This document shows, piece after piece, positions 9,060 to 19,900 of a stretch of DNA of 64,000 nucleotides (position 1 is its first letter; each line of letters opens with the position of its first letter). A program made the translations under genes and the position numbers. Below the pieces are notes generated by a model. That model did no database searches. It worked only from the letters and a program-made list of their open reading frames with translations, and was not told where the DNA came from. This DNA is from Paenibacillus sp. V4I3 (GTDB taxonomy: Bacteria; Bacillota; Bacilli; Paenibacillales; NBRC-103111), in contig NZ_JAUSZA010000001.1 of the NCBI RefSeq assembly GCF_030817215.1, forward strand, positions 4,314,501-4,378,500, read 5' to 3'.

Positions 9060-10367
9060 ATGAAAAAGTATCTTCAATCATCCTTGTTGATTGCGACGGC
9101 AATCACCGTTATTGCGGGCTGTGAATCAACACCTGCAGCACAAAGTCCAGCAGTCGAAAAATCAACAAAAACACCGGATAACGAATTGTTCATTTATACG
9201 GTGTACCCTGCCTTTTACGCGAAAGAAGAAAATTACGAAAAGCAAATTGGACAATACCTGAAGAAAAAGTTTCCTGATATCTCCTTTAAACATGTTCACT
9301 GGGATAACCCGGGACGGCAATATAAGGACTTAATCGCGGCCGGCACGATTCCCGATATTATTATCGAGAATTCAAGTGGCAATTTTGAAAAGAATATCAT
9401 TAAGAATGATCTCCAGTACGACATGACCGACTTGATCAAAAAATATAATTTCGACACCGGAAAATTGAATCCCGCAGCCATGGCGAAGATGAAAAATACG
9501 AATCCTGAAGGAAAAATATATGGTTTACCTTACCAATTGAGCGATTTCGTACTTTTCTACAACAAGGATATTTTTGATAAATTCGGAGTCGACTATCCCA
9601 AAGATGGTATGACTTATGATGAAGTTTATGAATTGGCCAAAAAGCTGACTCGTGTAGAAGGAGAAAATACGTACAAGGGCTATCAGCAGCATCCTGGTTT
9701 GTATATGACTTATAACCAACTAGGGTTATCGCCGTTCAGTTTGACGGAGGACAAGGCTGTATTGGCAACGGACGGATGGAAGAAAGAAGTAGACAACCTA
9801 AGACGTTTCTATGAGATACCAGCTAATCAGTTTACTTCGGTAGACGATTTCCCCAAAGGAAAAATGGCAATGAGCGTCCATGTTTCGGAGAAAATTGTTC
9901 AATGGTATGAGCAAAATAAAAACTTGAATTTCGATATCGCAGCCATGCCTTCTTTCGCCGATGTGCCAAAGACTAAAGCCATGCCGAACATGTATGCGGC
10001 GTTTATTACGAAGCAATCCACGAAGAAGGATCAGGCATTTCAAGTTATCCAATACATGCTTTCTGAAGAGATGCAAGTCAATTTAGCCAAAGAAGGCATC
10101 ATCGGCTCGTTGCAGACCCCTGCGGTTCAAGAAGCGTTTGGGAAAAACCTGCCGCAAATGCAAGGAAAGCACGTTCAGTCGATATTCTACGGTCAAAATG
10201 CGATGCCTCCGGCTGCACGCGCTGCAGGCTTAACCTATATTGATGTGCCTTTGCACAATGTTTTCTCTCCTTTGATTTTTGGAGAATCCAAAGATTCGAT
10301 GACCGCGCTGCGGATGATCGAAGAACAATCGACCAAAGGTATTCAAACAGAGAAAGCCGCTAAATAA
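9060..10367 (+). CDS. ABC sugar transporter substrate-binding lipoprotein (family 1 type)
   Basis: A 435-residue exported lipoprotein. Residues 1-21 are a lipoprotein signal ending in the lipobox VIAGC (Cys 21 would be acylated). The rest follows the extracellular solute-binding family 1 pattern for sugars: PDIIIENSSGNFEKN, then YGLPYQLSDFVLFYNKDIFDKFG, then KGKMAMSVH, and a C-terminal AFQVIQYMLSEEMQVNL region. An in-frame ATG at 9030 also exists, but AAGGAGG at 9042-9048 lies after it and 11 bases before ATG 9060, which also begins the signal peptide. No permease or ATPase genes are adjacent, so it must share membrane partners encoded elsewhere. A hairpin terminator follows. The ligand is probably an oligosaccharide released from pectin-like material, by context. 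Confidence 0.88.
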   Translation: MKKYLQSSLLIATAITVIAGCESTPAAQSPAVEKSTKTPDNELFIYTVYPAFYAKEENYEKQIGQYLKKKFPDISFKHVHWDNPGRQYKDLIAAGTIPDIIIENSSGNFEKNIIKNDLQYDMTDLIKKYNFDTGKLNPAAMAKMKNTNPEGKIYGLPYQLSDFVLFYNKDIFDKFGVDYPKDGMTYDEVYELAKKLTRVEGENTYKGYQQHPGLYMTYNQLGLSPFSLTEDKAVLATDGWKKEVDNLRRFYEIPANQFTSVDDFPKGKMAMSVHVSEKIVQWYEQNKNLNFDIAAMPSFADVPKTKAMPNMYAAFITKQSTKKDQAFQVIQYMLSEEMQVNLAKEGIIGSLQTPAVQEAFGKNLPQMQGKHVQSIFYGQNAMPPAARAAGLTYIDVPLHNVFSPLIFGESKDSMTALRMIEEQSTKGIQTEKAAK

Positions 10368-10380
10368 CTTTTTTCGTCGA

Positions 10381-10408
10381 AACTCCAGTTTGAGGACTGG
10401 AGTTTTTT
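10381..10408 (+). terminator. Rho-independent terminator between the binding-protein and glycosidase genes
   Basis: A 9-bp stem (AACTCCAGT with ACTGGAGTT), 6-base loop and a TTTTTT tail. It lies only 28 bases before the next start codon, so it could give partial read-through and uneven expression within the locus. Confidence 0.85.
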
Positions 10409-10435
10409 CTCGAAGCTAGGGAGGAAGAGGAACAA

Positions 10436-13400
10436 ATGAACTTATTCCAATTGCAAAAAAAATTTGCTAAAGCAGATCCGCGTTTCGGACCTGTCCCTTT
10501 CTGGTGGTGGAGTGCTGAAGAGGTGACGGCGGAACGTATTCGCTGGCAAATGAAAAAGTTTCGCGACGGAGGGCTGCGCAACATCGGCATTATTAATTTG
10601 GCCCCTACAGGACCGCAGTACGGTTCCGTGAGCGATCTTCCCGTGTTTGCAAGCGAAGATTGGTGGTGCATGTTTGAAGTTGCTCTGCGTGAAGCGGAGC
10701 GATTAGGCATGTATCTTTGGTTTTATGACCAAATTGGCTTTTCCGGATCCAACATGCCATCTCGTATTGTTACAGAGGATCCGGAAATGTCCGGGTATCA
10801 ATTACGCCGATTCATGCACGGCGAGGAGATGCCAAAGTCCTCGGAAGTCCTTTATGAAACAAACGAATATGTGTATGCTGCGGTACGTCAGGGCTTCAAT
10901 TGGCTCGACCCTAAGGCAACGGGACAATTGATTGACCGGATTCACGGTGAAATGGAGCGCCGCTTCCCTTATGATCTCGGCAAGACGATTGCGGGAAGCT
11001 TTCAGGACGAACTGCCTCCGCTGCCACTGTGGACACCTGAGTTGACGGATCGTTACAAGGAAAGGTTTAAGGAGGATTTAACGCCTCTTCTACCCGCATT
11101 GTATGATCCGCTTCCTGGTTCTGAACAAGTGCGTCGTCGTGTATACCGTCTTGCTGCTGAACTTGCGGAACAATCGTTCTTTATTCCACTCGGTGAATGG
11201 CACCGACAGCGCGGAATGCTCATTTGCTGCGATCAGGCCGGACCAGCGAGAAGAGCGGATCCTAACGGGGCGCAGAGGCTTTATTTGGATTATTTTCGGA
11301 CACATAGATGGTATAACACATCAGGAAGTGACATGGATGGCGAGATTAAGCCGCATTCATCTATGGCACATTTACACGGAGGTTCACGAGTATTCTTAGA
11401 AGCATTCCATTCCAGTGGTTGGGGCGGGACATTGGAGGAAACGATGCATTGGTTGATCCCATGGTTTCAAGCGGGGAGTAACCGTATATAGTCCCCATGC
11501 CGTTTACTATAGCACCCGTGGCGGTTGGTGGGAGTGGGCTCCGCCCGATACGGGATGGCGCCAGCCTTATTTCGAGCATTATCCGGTTTTTGCTAACACG
11601 ATTAGCCGTGTTTGTTATTTACTGAGTGAGGGGACGCATGTTTGCGACGTTGCTGTCCATTACCCGTCTTATGCGGTATGCGGATATTTGTCTTTGGCGG
11701 ATGGGAAAACAAATGAACATCCGATGGGGATATCGAATCGTGAGCCGAACGAGCAAGTAGCCCATATCCAAAACGTATATAGGAAAATAACAGGCAGTTG
11801 GAGCCGCAGAGATCACAAGCAGCCTGGTGCGCTAAGGAAAGCGCAGTTAGATTTCGATATTGCAGACGATAGTGCTTTGCAAAAGGCGACGTCAGATAAG
11901 GGCAAACTTAAAATCGCGGATGAGCGCTTTTCCGTTTTACTTTTGTGTGGAACAACCGTTATGGATGAAGAAGCACGCACACGAACCGAGGCTTGGTTGA
12001 GTGAAGGCGGTTTTGTGATTGCTGTAGCTGTACCCGAAGATGAGCGAGATATGGCTGGCGCCATATATGTCGATACAGCAGAAGAGGCAGTAGCACTGGT
12101 GGAATCCCGTATTCCGAAAAGGGTGGAGGGTCCAGGTGAATCCTTGCACCGCAAAATTGAGGATGCCGATATTTTCTTGCTGCTTCCAGAGAACGGAGCT
12201 TTGTTAAGCATGCATCAACCTGCGTGTCCGGATACCGTTTTACCTGGGTCTGCCGTTTACCGATTAAGAACAGATCGTGTGCCCCAGATTTGGGATCCGG
12301 TCAATGGATCTATGGAGCCGATTCCGTATAAACGGGAAGGCGAATGGATTGAAGTGCAAGCTCCATTCACATCATGGCCTGCTTCGTTGATCGTGTGCAC
12401 AGTGAAGAATGCAGCTTCTACGGCTGCAGAATATAATCATGAAAACTCCCCAATGTGTCCCTTTCCAGCCCAAATCGGTCAATTGGAAGCGAGTGGGAAA
12501 AGGCTGGAGTTGACATCTGGCGATTGGCGAATCCAAGTGGAGCCAACTTTGGACAACCGGTATGGGGATTTTGATTTGCATGGCGAACTTAACGGCTTTC
12601 TACCGATAGAACGCCGCATGATGAGTGTGCGCTTAGAGAGGGAAGAGACGGAGGGGGAGAAGGCGGGCTGGCATAAACCCGATTTGGATGAATCCAATTG
12701 GCTAACGAGATTATGGAGCGAATCCTCTTATTGGCATGTATGCCATGGAGAAGAGTTCGACGAATTACGCTCTGTTCAGAAAGTGTACAGCAACGTGTTT
12801 GGAGATCTCGCCATGCGTTCTTGGGCCGGCCGGATGGGTCGTGTTCCTCGTCGATTTCTCAATCTGGGTGAATTGAAAAAAAGAGAATTCGTTTGGGCAA
12901 AAACATTTGTGATCGCACCTTCTGGTGGACGCTACTGGATCCGGTCGGAAAGTAACTCCAACATCACTGGACGTATCAATGGCAAGGAGATTGCATGGAG
13001 CGGGGGACCCGAAGAGCAAACGGCATGGATCGAGTTGCAAGAAGGGAGCAATGAACTGCTATTGAGGGCTCAAGCTATCGGCAACGGCGTTATAAGGGCA
13101 GGCATCGAAGTGAACACGATCGCGCGTCTGCCACTTCCGAAATGGCTGTTTGCCCAGCGTCCTAATTTGCAATCCAGCTTGATGAACCAAATCGAAAGCA
13201 GGCGCGATCACCCATTTCAGCGGGTTCGAATCGTGTTTGCCGCTCGCGGGAGAGCCGTGCTATATGTGAACGGAATCAATGTGACTGAACATGGGGATTT
13301 CAACCCTTATATCCGGCAAGGCCAGGAAGAAGTAGATGTTACGGCTCTTTGGCAATACGGCATGAATGAAGTCAGGGTTGCTTTACCCGAAGGGAAAGGC

Positions 13401-14300
13401 GAAGTATTTATAGACGGAGTCATTGAGCTGCAGAATGGTGAATTCGTTACTTTCTTCTCTGGGGAAAATTGGTCCGACGAACAAGGGAATGCTCCGGGTA
13501 TCCATCATTTCTCCGTGCTCCAATTTGCAGAAACGGAGTCGTTATGGATTTCCGCCAGGCCGCATCCGCTACCGCTGGTGGGTTGGCTTATGCCTGAATC
13601 TGTTCCCGAGCCGAAGCCGCTCTCTTTCACTGCTGATCCTAGCTGCAATGGAAGACCCGTTTGGCTGCGCTTTCCGCTGCCCGTAGGAGCGAAGAGAATG
13701 CGTATCGAATGCGAAGGGGAGATGCGCGTTTGGATTAATGGCACAGAAATCGCAGCAAATGGCGGCAATATGGAGTTTGAGCCACAGCCAGCTGGAGCCT
13801 TAGCGGCCGTAAGAATAACTCCTTGTGGACCGATTACGGAAGCGGCCGTTCTTCTTGCACCGATTCGCTTCGAGACGATACCTGTACTAGGTTCGTTAGG
13901 CGATTGGCGGACCTCTCTTTGTTTGCCCCATCATAGCGGTGCGGTGGAGTACGAAACTGTTTTTGATACTTCTGCGCTCGAGGGTGCCGAGCTTGAATTG
14001 GGACACGTCAGAGGGACCGCGGAAGTTTGGTTAGATGGCATCCCATTAGGAGTGAGGCTTTGGAGACCATATAAATTCACACTGCCCAAATTGCCCGAAG
14101 GTAAGCATCGGCTTCGGATCCGGGTGACTAACACGCTCGGCACACACTACGAAATCGGCAAGCCAACAAGTCTTGTCGGAGGAAATCCTGACGTAACCTA
14201 TTGGAACCGAGACCGGAATGAGGATGAGCTTGGTTGGCAGGAATGGTTCCCCACCGGCGGTTTATACGGACCTGTCGGGATCATTACGGATGACGTTTAA
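10436..14300 (+). pseudogene. GH106-like (alpha-L-rhamnosidase-type) glycosyl hydrolase, interrupted by one frameshift
   Basis: Two frames together encode one protein of about 1,287 residues. The first frame (10436-11491) has the N-terminal catalytic region with PVPFWWWSAEEVTAERIRWQ, LWFYDQIGFSG and HLHGGSRVFLEAFHSSGW, as in GH106-type rhamnosidases. It then runs into a premature TAG after WFQAGSN. The continuation is in another frame from about 11463 (GVTVYSPHAVYYSTRGGWW...), and carries on through sugar-binding-like beta domains with KVWLDG-type motifs (AEVWLDGIPLG) to 14300. Removing one G from the GGGG run at 11473-11476 restores WFQAGVTVYSPHAVYY, so a single-base insertion is the whole lesion. 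The start ATG follows GGGAGGAAGAGG. No signal peptide is visible, so it would act on imported oligosaccharides. The frameshift may be real or a sequencing error; the family assignment is by motif and length. Confidence 0.8.
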
Positions 14301-14416
14301 ATGGATCTAACAACCTATAATTATGGAATTATTGCCCTATGATGCTGCACTTATAATATTATACATTTTAGTCAAAGCATCGAGATCGGATTTGTGAACC
14401 AAAGATTCACAAGTAA

Positions 14417-14432
14417 TTGCAAGCGTTATCAA
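14417..14432. promoter_or_regulatory. Perfect cre box (CcpA carbon-catabolite operator)
   Basis: TTGCAAGCGTTATCAA matches all 16 positions of WTGNNARCGNWWWCAW. It lies about 100 bases upstream of the TTG start of the three-gene operon for secreted polysaccharide-active proteins. CcpA repression when preferred sugars are present is the natural reading. Confidence 0.75.
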
Positions 14433-14534
14433 AAACCATATCCATATTAGGAAAGGGGGGAATCATTGAATTTTCTTGTAGATCATTGAGAAGTTAGTAA
14501 AAACTCACTATATTGCATCTGGAGGTGTATAAAT

Positions 14535-16931
14535 TTGCGTATTCAAATTCAACGAATACTTTGCTTCACGTTATTACTTCATGTTCTGGTAGGCGTCGGA
14601 ATGTTGGGGCAACCTGCTCCCGCAGCTGCCGCAGATTCAGTTGTCGAACCAACCACTCTACTGGACAAAGATTTTTCAAGCGCAGTAGAAGGACAGTCGG
14701 CTTCACAGCTTGGTTTTGATTATTCCACGCTTCCTTCAGGCGCCACGAGCAGTGCAGTAGTTGAGGTTGATCCGATAGCTAAACAAAAAGCGCTGCATCT
14801 TACTGTTAACAGTGCGGGTAACAGCCAATTTTTGATCAATAAAACCTTCAGCGAGACAAAAACCGGTACTGTAACAGCAGAGATAACTTTTATGCAGCCC
14901 GGTACTTCCAAAGCCAAGGACCAGATTATTTATCTCACGAATGCTGCAGGCACAAAATCGCTGGTGATTGCGGGTTTGGATTCGTCGAAGGGTGTGGTTT
15001 ATTGGCCTGATACAGCACCAGTCGATCTCAAAACATCCTATCAATTGAACAAATGGCACACGATAAAAGTTGAACTAAATACACTGACGAAGAGATTTAA
15101 CATGTGGTTCGACGGTACGCTTATCTCTGCCAGAAAAAATACAAACGATGCCATTGATGTGAAAAAGATCTCGATCGGCACTCCAGCGGGCAATGGCGAG
15201 CTTTATGTCCGCAGCATAAAAGTTACGCATACTCCCCCGAATTATAAGCCAGCAAAGCCTGAAATCGCTTACTGGGTTGGGCGGGATAAATCAATTGCGT
15301 TGTGGATAGAACCGGATGCATGGGCTTCCAAGTATAGTATAAAAATAAAGGAGAAAGCGGAAGATCCTTGGTATACAACAGCTACCTACACATCTATTCC
15401 TACGTCAATTCCGCCATATGCGTCTCCTTCGGCTAGCAAAGTTTGGGACCCTGTGACCAATACGGCTGTTGCTTTAACGAATGGCAAGACGTACATAGTA
15501 GGCGTTGCCGTAATTACCAGGGATGAAACAGCAAAAATAGATTATGAGGGTGAAATTACGGAATTTACTGCCACCCCCTATGCGGTTACGCCGATCGAAA
15601 CTCCTGACACTAACGTGATCGGAACCGTTACGGCATACAACAATTACAATGCAAACAGATGGTCGATCAATTCCGGGCTATATGTTGGTGACGAGCCATT
15701 TGCAGATAGAACGTCTGCACTTAAGATTACTGTTCTTCCAGAGAAGTATAGCAGCATGGACTGGATCAAAACGCATGCAGATACAATGAGATATACGGGA
15801 AGTACCACTGGCATGCAGATTGCTACCTTTCCGGTCCGAGACAAGGCTTCGATTTATGTGGCAATGGATCAAAGGGAAACACCGCCTGCATGGCTTTCAT
15901 CAGTTTCAGGATGGACGGATACCGGTGATATCATACAATTGGCTGACACGGCACTTTCCTATACGTTCAAAATTTATCAAAAAGATATTGCCTCTGGAGC
16001 GACTGTTACAATGGGCCTCAATAATGTAACTGATTATAATGCAGGCAAAAACGCCGGTTACTTCGTCATGGCTGAGCGGGTTCCGACTGGTTTGAAGGCG
16101 GATTCATTTGTGCCTTGGACGAATAAATCCAATTACACATTGAAGGGTTCCTTGGATGAAACTAGTGTAACCTTGGCCGTTTATAACAATCAAACTCTTG
16201 TCTATGACAGCAGACTAGCGCAAAATCAATTTTCTGTCGATGTCGAGTTGGCTCCTGGCGTAAATAACATTGAATTAATAGCAAGAAGAGCTGGCAGTTC
16301 TTACTCGGATAAAATCACTGGCGTTGTTCATTACGATCCTGTTGCACCCGTACTTCATATGACTGTGCCACCAACTTCCGTGAAAGACTTTCTTTATAAC
16401 GTACAAGGAACTGTAAATGAGGAATCAAAAGTGACGATCAAGAACAATGGCGAGGCGGTTGCAGATTCGGTGTATACATCGAGTAACGTTCCGTTCTCTT
16501 ATCCGGTGCAGTTGTCGGAAGGAATGAATCAAATTGAGATTTCCGCAATTGACGCTGCAGGTAACGAAAGTACGAAAACCTTTTCGATTGATTACATGTT
16601 CTGGGCAGGAAAGCCGGATTTTTACGATTTAAACGAAACAGAGATGAATTCGCTAGTCTCATCAGGTGATCTGATTGCTCAGAAGCAAATAACCAACAAC
16701 ACATCGAATGCAAAGCAAATTACGTTGTTTGTTGTGTTGTTTGATGCGAACAAGAAAATGGTGGATTTTTCGACGCTTATTGAAGAATTTGCCCCTGGAG
16801 AAACAAAAACGTTGAGCACCGGATTTACGCTGCCGACACAAGTGAACGGCTACAGTTTAAAAGCGTTTATTTGGGACAGTTTGGACGGAATGAAGCCTTT
16901 ATCCGAGGAATCGATTATTGAGGGAGGTTAA
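14535..16931 (+). CDS. Secreted multi-domain carbohydrate-binding-like protein
   Basis: A 798-residue exported protein. A signal peptide (RILCFTLLLHVLVGVGMLG, ending near PAAAA) is followed by a concanavalin-like beta-sandwich (about 40-230, with WHTIKVELNTLTKRFNMWFDG). Next come an FN3-like segment and a beta-rich domain ending in AGYFVMAERVPTGLKADSF (about 360-525), of a kind often attached to pectinases. Two Ig-like domains lead to a C-terminal module (about 690-798) that resembles the C-terminus of the next protein. No catalytic motif is recognised, so binding or scaffolding is more likely than hydrolysis. The start is TTG at 14535, seven bases after GGAGGTG. The stop codon overlaps the ribosome site of the next gene, so translation is probably coupled. 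A perfect cre box lies upstream. Confidence 0.75.
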   Translation: MRIQIQRILCFTLLLHVLVGVGMLGQPAPAAAADSVVEPTTLLDKDFSSAVEGQSASQLGFDYSTLPSGATSSAVVEVDPIAKQKALHLTVNSAGNSQFLINKTFSETKTGTVTAEITFMQPGTSKAKDQIIYLTNAAGTKSLVIAGLDSSKGVVYWPDTAPVDLKTSYQLNKWHTIKVELNTLTKRFNMWFDGTLISARKNTNDAIDVKKISIGTPAGNGELYVRSIKVTHTPPNYKPAKPEIAYWVGRDKSIALWIEPDAWASKYSIKIKEKAEDPWYTTATYTSIPTSIPPYASPSASKVWDPVTNTAVALTNGKTYIVGVAVITRDETAKIDYEGEITEFTATPYAVTPIETPDTNVIGTVTAYNNYNANRWSINSGLYVGDEPFADRTSALKITVLPEKYSSMDWIKTHADTMRYTGSTTGMQIATFPVRDKASIYVAMDQRETPPAWLSSVSGWTDTGDIIQLADTALSYTFKIYQKDIASGATVTMGLNNVTDYNAGKNAGYFVMAERVPTGLKADSFVPWTNKSNYTLKGSLDETSVTLAVYNNQTLVYDSRLAQNQFSVDVELAPGVNNIELIARRAGSSYSDKITGVVHYDPVAPVLHMTVPPTSVKDFLYNVQGTVNEESKVTIKNNGEAVADSVYTSSNVPFSYPVQLSEGMNQIEISAIDAAGNESTKTFSIDYMFWAGKPDFYDLNETEMNSLVSSGDLIAQKQITNNTSNAKQITLFVVLFDANKKMVDFSTLIEEFAPGETKTLSTGFTLPTQVNGYSLKAFIWDSLDGMKPLSEESIIEGG

Positions 16932-16934
16932 CAA

Positions 16935-19900
16935 ATGAAGAAAGCCCTGAGTATAGGGATGTGCCTTTTGCTTGGATTAAACATATTCCCGCTCATCATA
17001 CATGCTGATGCTTCAACGGCGACTCCTTCGGCTCAGTCAACATCTGTACTCACGAATCCGACAGGATTGACAGCGGTTTCAAGTGATAATCTGGTTGCTT
17101 TAGCCTGGAATTCAGTATCGGGTGCCGTGATATACAAGGTGAAACGAAGCACGATAAACGGCGGACCATATGATACGATCGCAAGTAACATTTCAACTAT
17201 ATCTTACACGGATACTTCGGCTTTAAACGGCACGGTGTACTACTACGTTGTGACGGCTGTCGGCTCAACAATGGAGAGCATGATCTCGAATCAGGCTAAA
17301 GCAGCTCCATATACTCCGATTTCGGGGGTTCCTGCGGTTCCTGTTGATTTCTCGGCCTCAGCAAACGACGGCAGCGTAGAATTATCCTGGACGGCAGTTC
17401 CTGGAGCAGCTTCTTATTCTTTAAAAAGAGGCGATACGAGCGGCGGACCGTATACGGCCGTTGGCAGTGGTCTGACTTCAACAACTTATAAGGATACTAC
17501 GGTTACAAACGGGAAGCAGTATTATTATGTCGTCTCCGCTGTAAATTCAAGCGGTGAAAGCCAACATACAGATGAGCTAATTGTCTCACCTGCTAGGGTT
17601 GTTACGGTAGCACAGGATGGAAGCGGCGATTTCACAAACGTGACTAATGCTCTTGCAACCATTCCAGCTAACAATAATGTCCGTACGGTCATTTATATCA
17701 AAAAGGGTACATATCGGGAAAGATCGATCGTAACCGCTCCTTATGTAAGCCTTGTGGGCGCTGGACGGGATGATACGAAAATCGTTTACGACCTTTCAAA
17801 CGCAGATATGCCTAACCAAGCTGTAAATGGTGCAACCGTAGCTGTAAGCGGAGATTATTTTACTGCAGCTAATCTGACGATTGAAAATGACTCCAAGCCG
17901 AGCGACGGTCAGGCTCTGGCCTTATCGGTTAACGCAGACCAAGCCGTGTTTGAGAATGTGAAGCTTGTCGGCTACCAAGATACGCTGTACGCGGGTATCC
18001 GAGCAGCTAGTCCGCGACTTGGCAGACAGTATTATCGCAACAGTGTGATTATGGGGCGTACAGACTTTATTTATGGTCCGGCCAGCGCAGCCGTATTCGA
18101 TCATGTCGATGCCGTCAGCATCAATGTATCGGACTCGGGCGGTTATGTTACGGCGGCTGCAACAAAAAATGAAACCGATCCTGGACTTGTGTTTATCAAT
18201 TCAAGGCTTCTGAAAGACAATTCCACAAATGGCCTTCATTATTTGGGCCGGCCATGGCAGGATAAGCCGTCGACACGTTACATCAATACCTGGATGGATA
18301 GTCATATACACCCTGAAGGATGGACGACCATGCAAGTTCCGTCTTTCTTCTACGGAGAATATAACAGCACCGGTCCGGGTGCAAATCCGGATAAGCGGGT
18401 CATGGGAACACAAATGACAGCTGACGAGGCTAGTGCCTTAACGATTCCGCGCATGTTTGACGGATGGGATCCAAGTAAATCGGTCATTATTCCAATGATA
18501 TTTCCAAAACTTACTCCTGCTGTTTCTCCAGCGTTGCCAGACGGGCAAAATGGCGCATATACCAAACCTGTGATGGTTTATATGGAAGTGGACGGAGCGC
18601 TTCCAGAGGACAATCGGGTTCAGTATCGGATAAATGGCGGAAACTGGGCTGCCTATACGGCTGAATTCGAGGTTGGCCAAACAGGTACGAACATGATCGA
18701 ATATCGTTTTGTCGACAAAGCAGGCAATGCGAGCGTTGTAAAACCATTGACAATCAAGATCGATCCGGCTGCCTCAACAAGAGTTCCGGCTTTCCCGGGG
18801 GCTGAAGGAGCCGCCATGTATGCAAAAGGTGGACGCGGGGGCCAGGTTTATGAAGTAACGACCTTACAGGATTATGACCCTTCGAAGGGCGAAGCCGCTA
18901 TTCCGGGTTCTTTGCGAGATGCCGTGAGCATAGGAAATCGGACGGTAGTGTTTAGAGTGTCCGGTACGATTAACCTGAAGAGAGGACTAGATATTACTTC
19001 CGGGAACCTGACTATTGCAGGGCAAACTGCTCCGGGTGACGGTATAGCTGTAAGCGGTTATATGGTTAAGTTCGGAAATAACGATGTAGGAACAGATCTT
19101 ATTATCCGATATATTCGTTTTAGAAATGGCATTAACGTGTTAAGCGATACAGCTGACATTTCGGGCAACAATATTATTGTCGATCACTGCTCCTTCAGTT
19201 GGAGCACAGACGAGACGTTCACGGTGAAAAATCGTAAAAACTTTACAGTCCAGTGGAGTATCATTAGCGACAGCCTGAACCAGTCGATTCATGGCAAAGG
19301 AGCGCATGGTTACGGGGGAATATGGGGAGGAACGAATGCGACCTATCACCATAACCTGATCGCCAACCATAACAGTAGAAACCCGCGTTTCGACCGACAA
19401 ACAGATCCGGACAATTACCCGACCAAAATCGACTATCGCAATAACGTTGTTTATAACTGGGGTGCAAACTCAGCGTACGGCGGCGAGCAGGCAACGGGCA
19501 TCAACATGATCAACAACTACTACAAGCCAGGTCCGAGTACCTTTGATAACGTAAAAAGCCGGATTGTCGCGCCTTCCAGCGCAATTTTTAGCGGCACATG
19601 GTACATCGACGGCAACTATATGGAAGGATCACCTGATGTTTCGGCAAATAACTGGGTTACAAACAGCAATGGGTCATGGAAAGCAATCAGCCCTGAAGGA
19701 CCCTTAGTTCGCAAGTATGAGCCGATGGTAATTCCAGACGCATCGGACCCTATCGGTGGTTCCGTTACTACGGACACGGCGCAAGTCGCCTATGAGAAAG
19801 TGCTGCAAAGTGCGGGCGCCTCTTTGCCAAAGAGGGATTCTTTGGATGCTAGGATTATGAATGATGTCAGAAATGGTTCTGGGAGAATTACCAATTCGAT

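Noticed and set aside
14486..14514. TTGAGA - 17 bases - TATATT as promoter of the secreted-protein operon
   Set aside because: It would start transcription at or inside the ribosome site, leaving no leader, so it is probably fortuitous.
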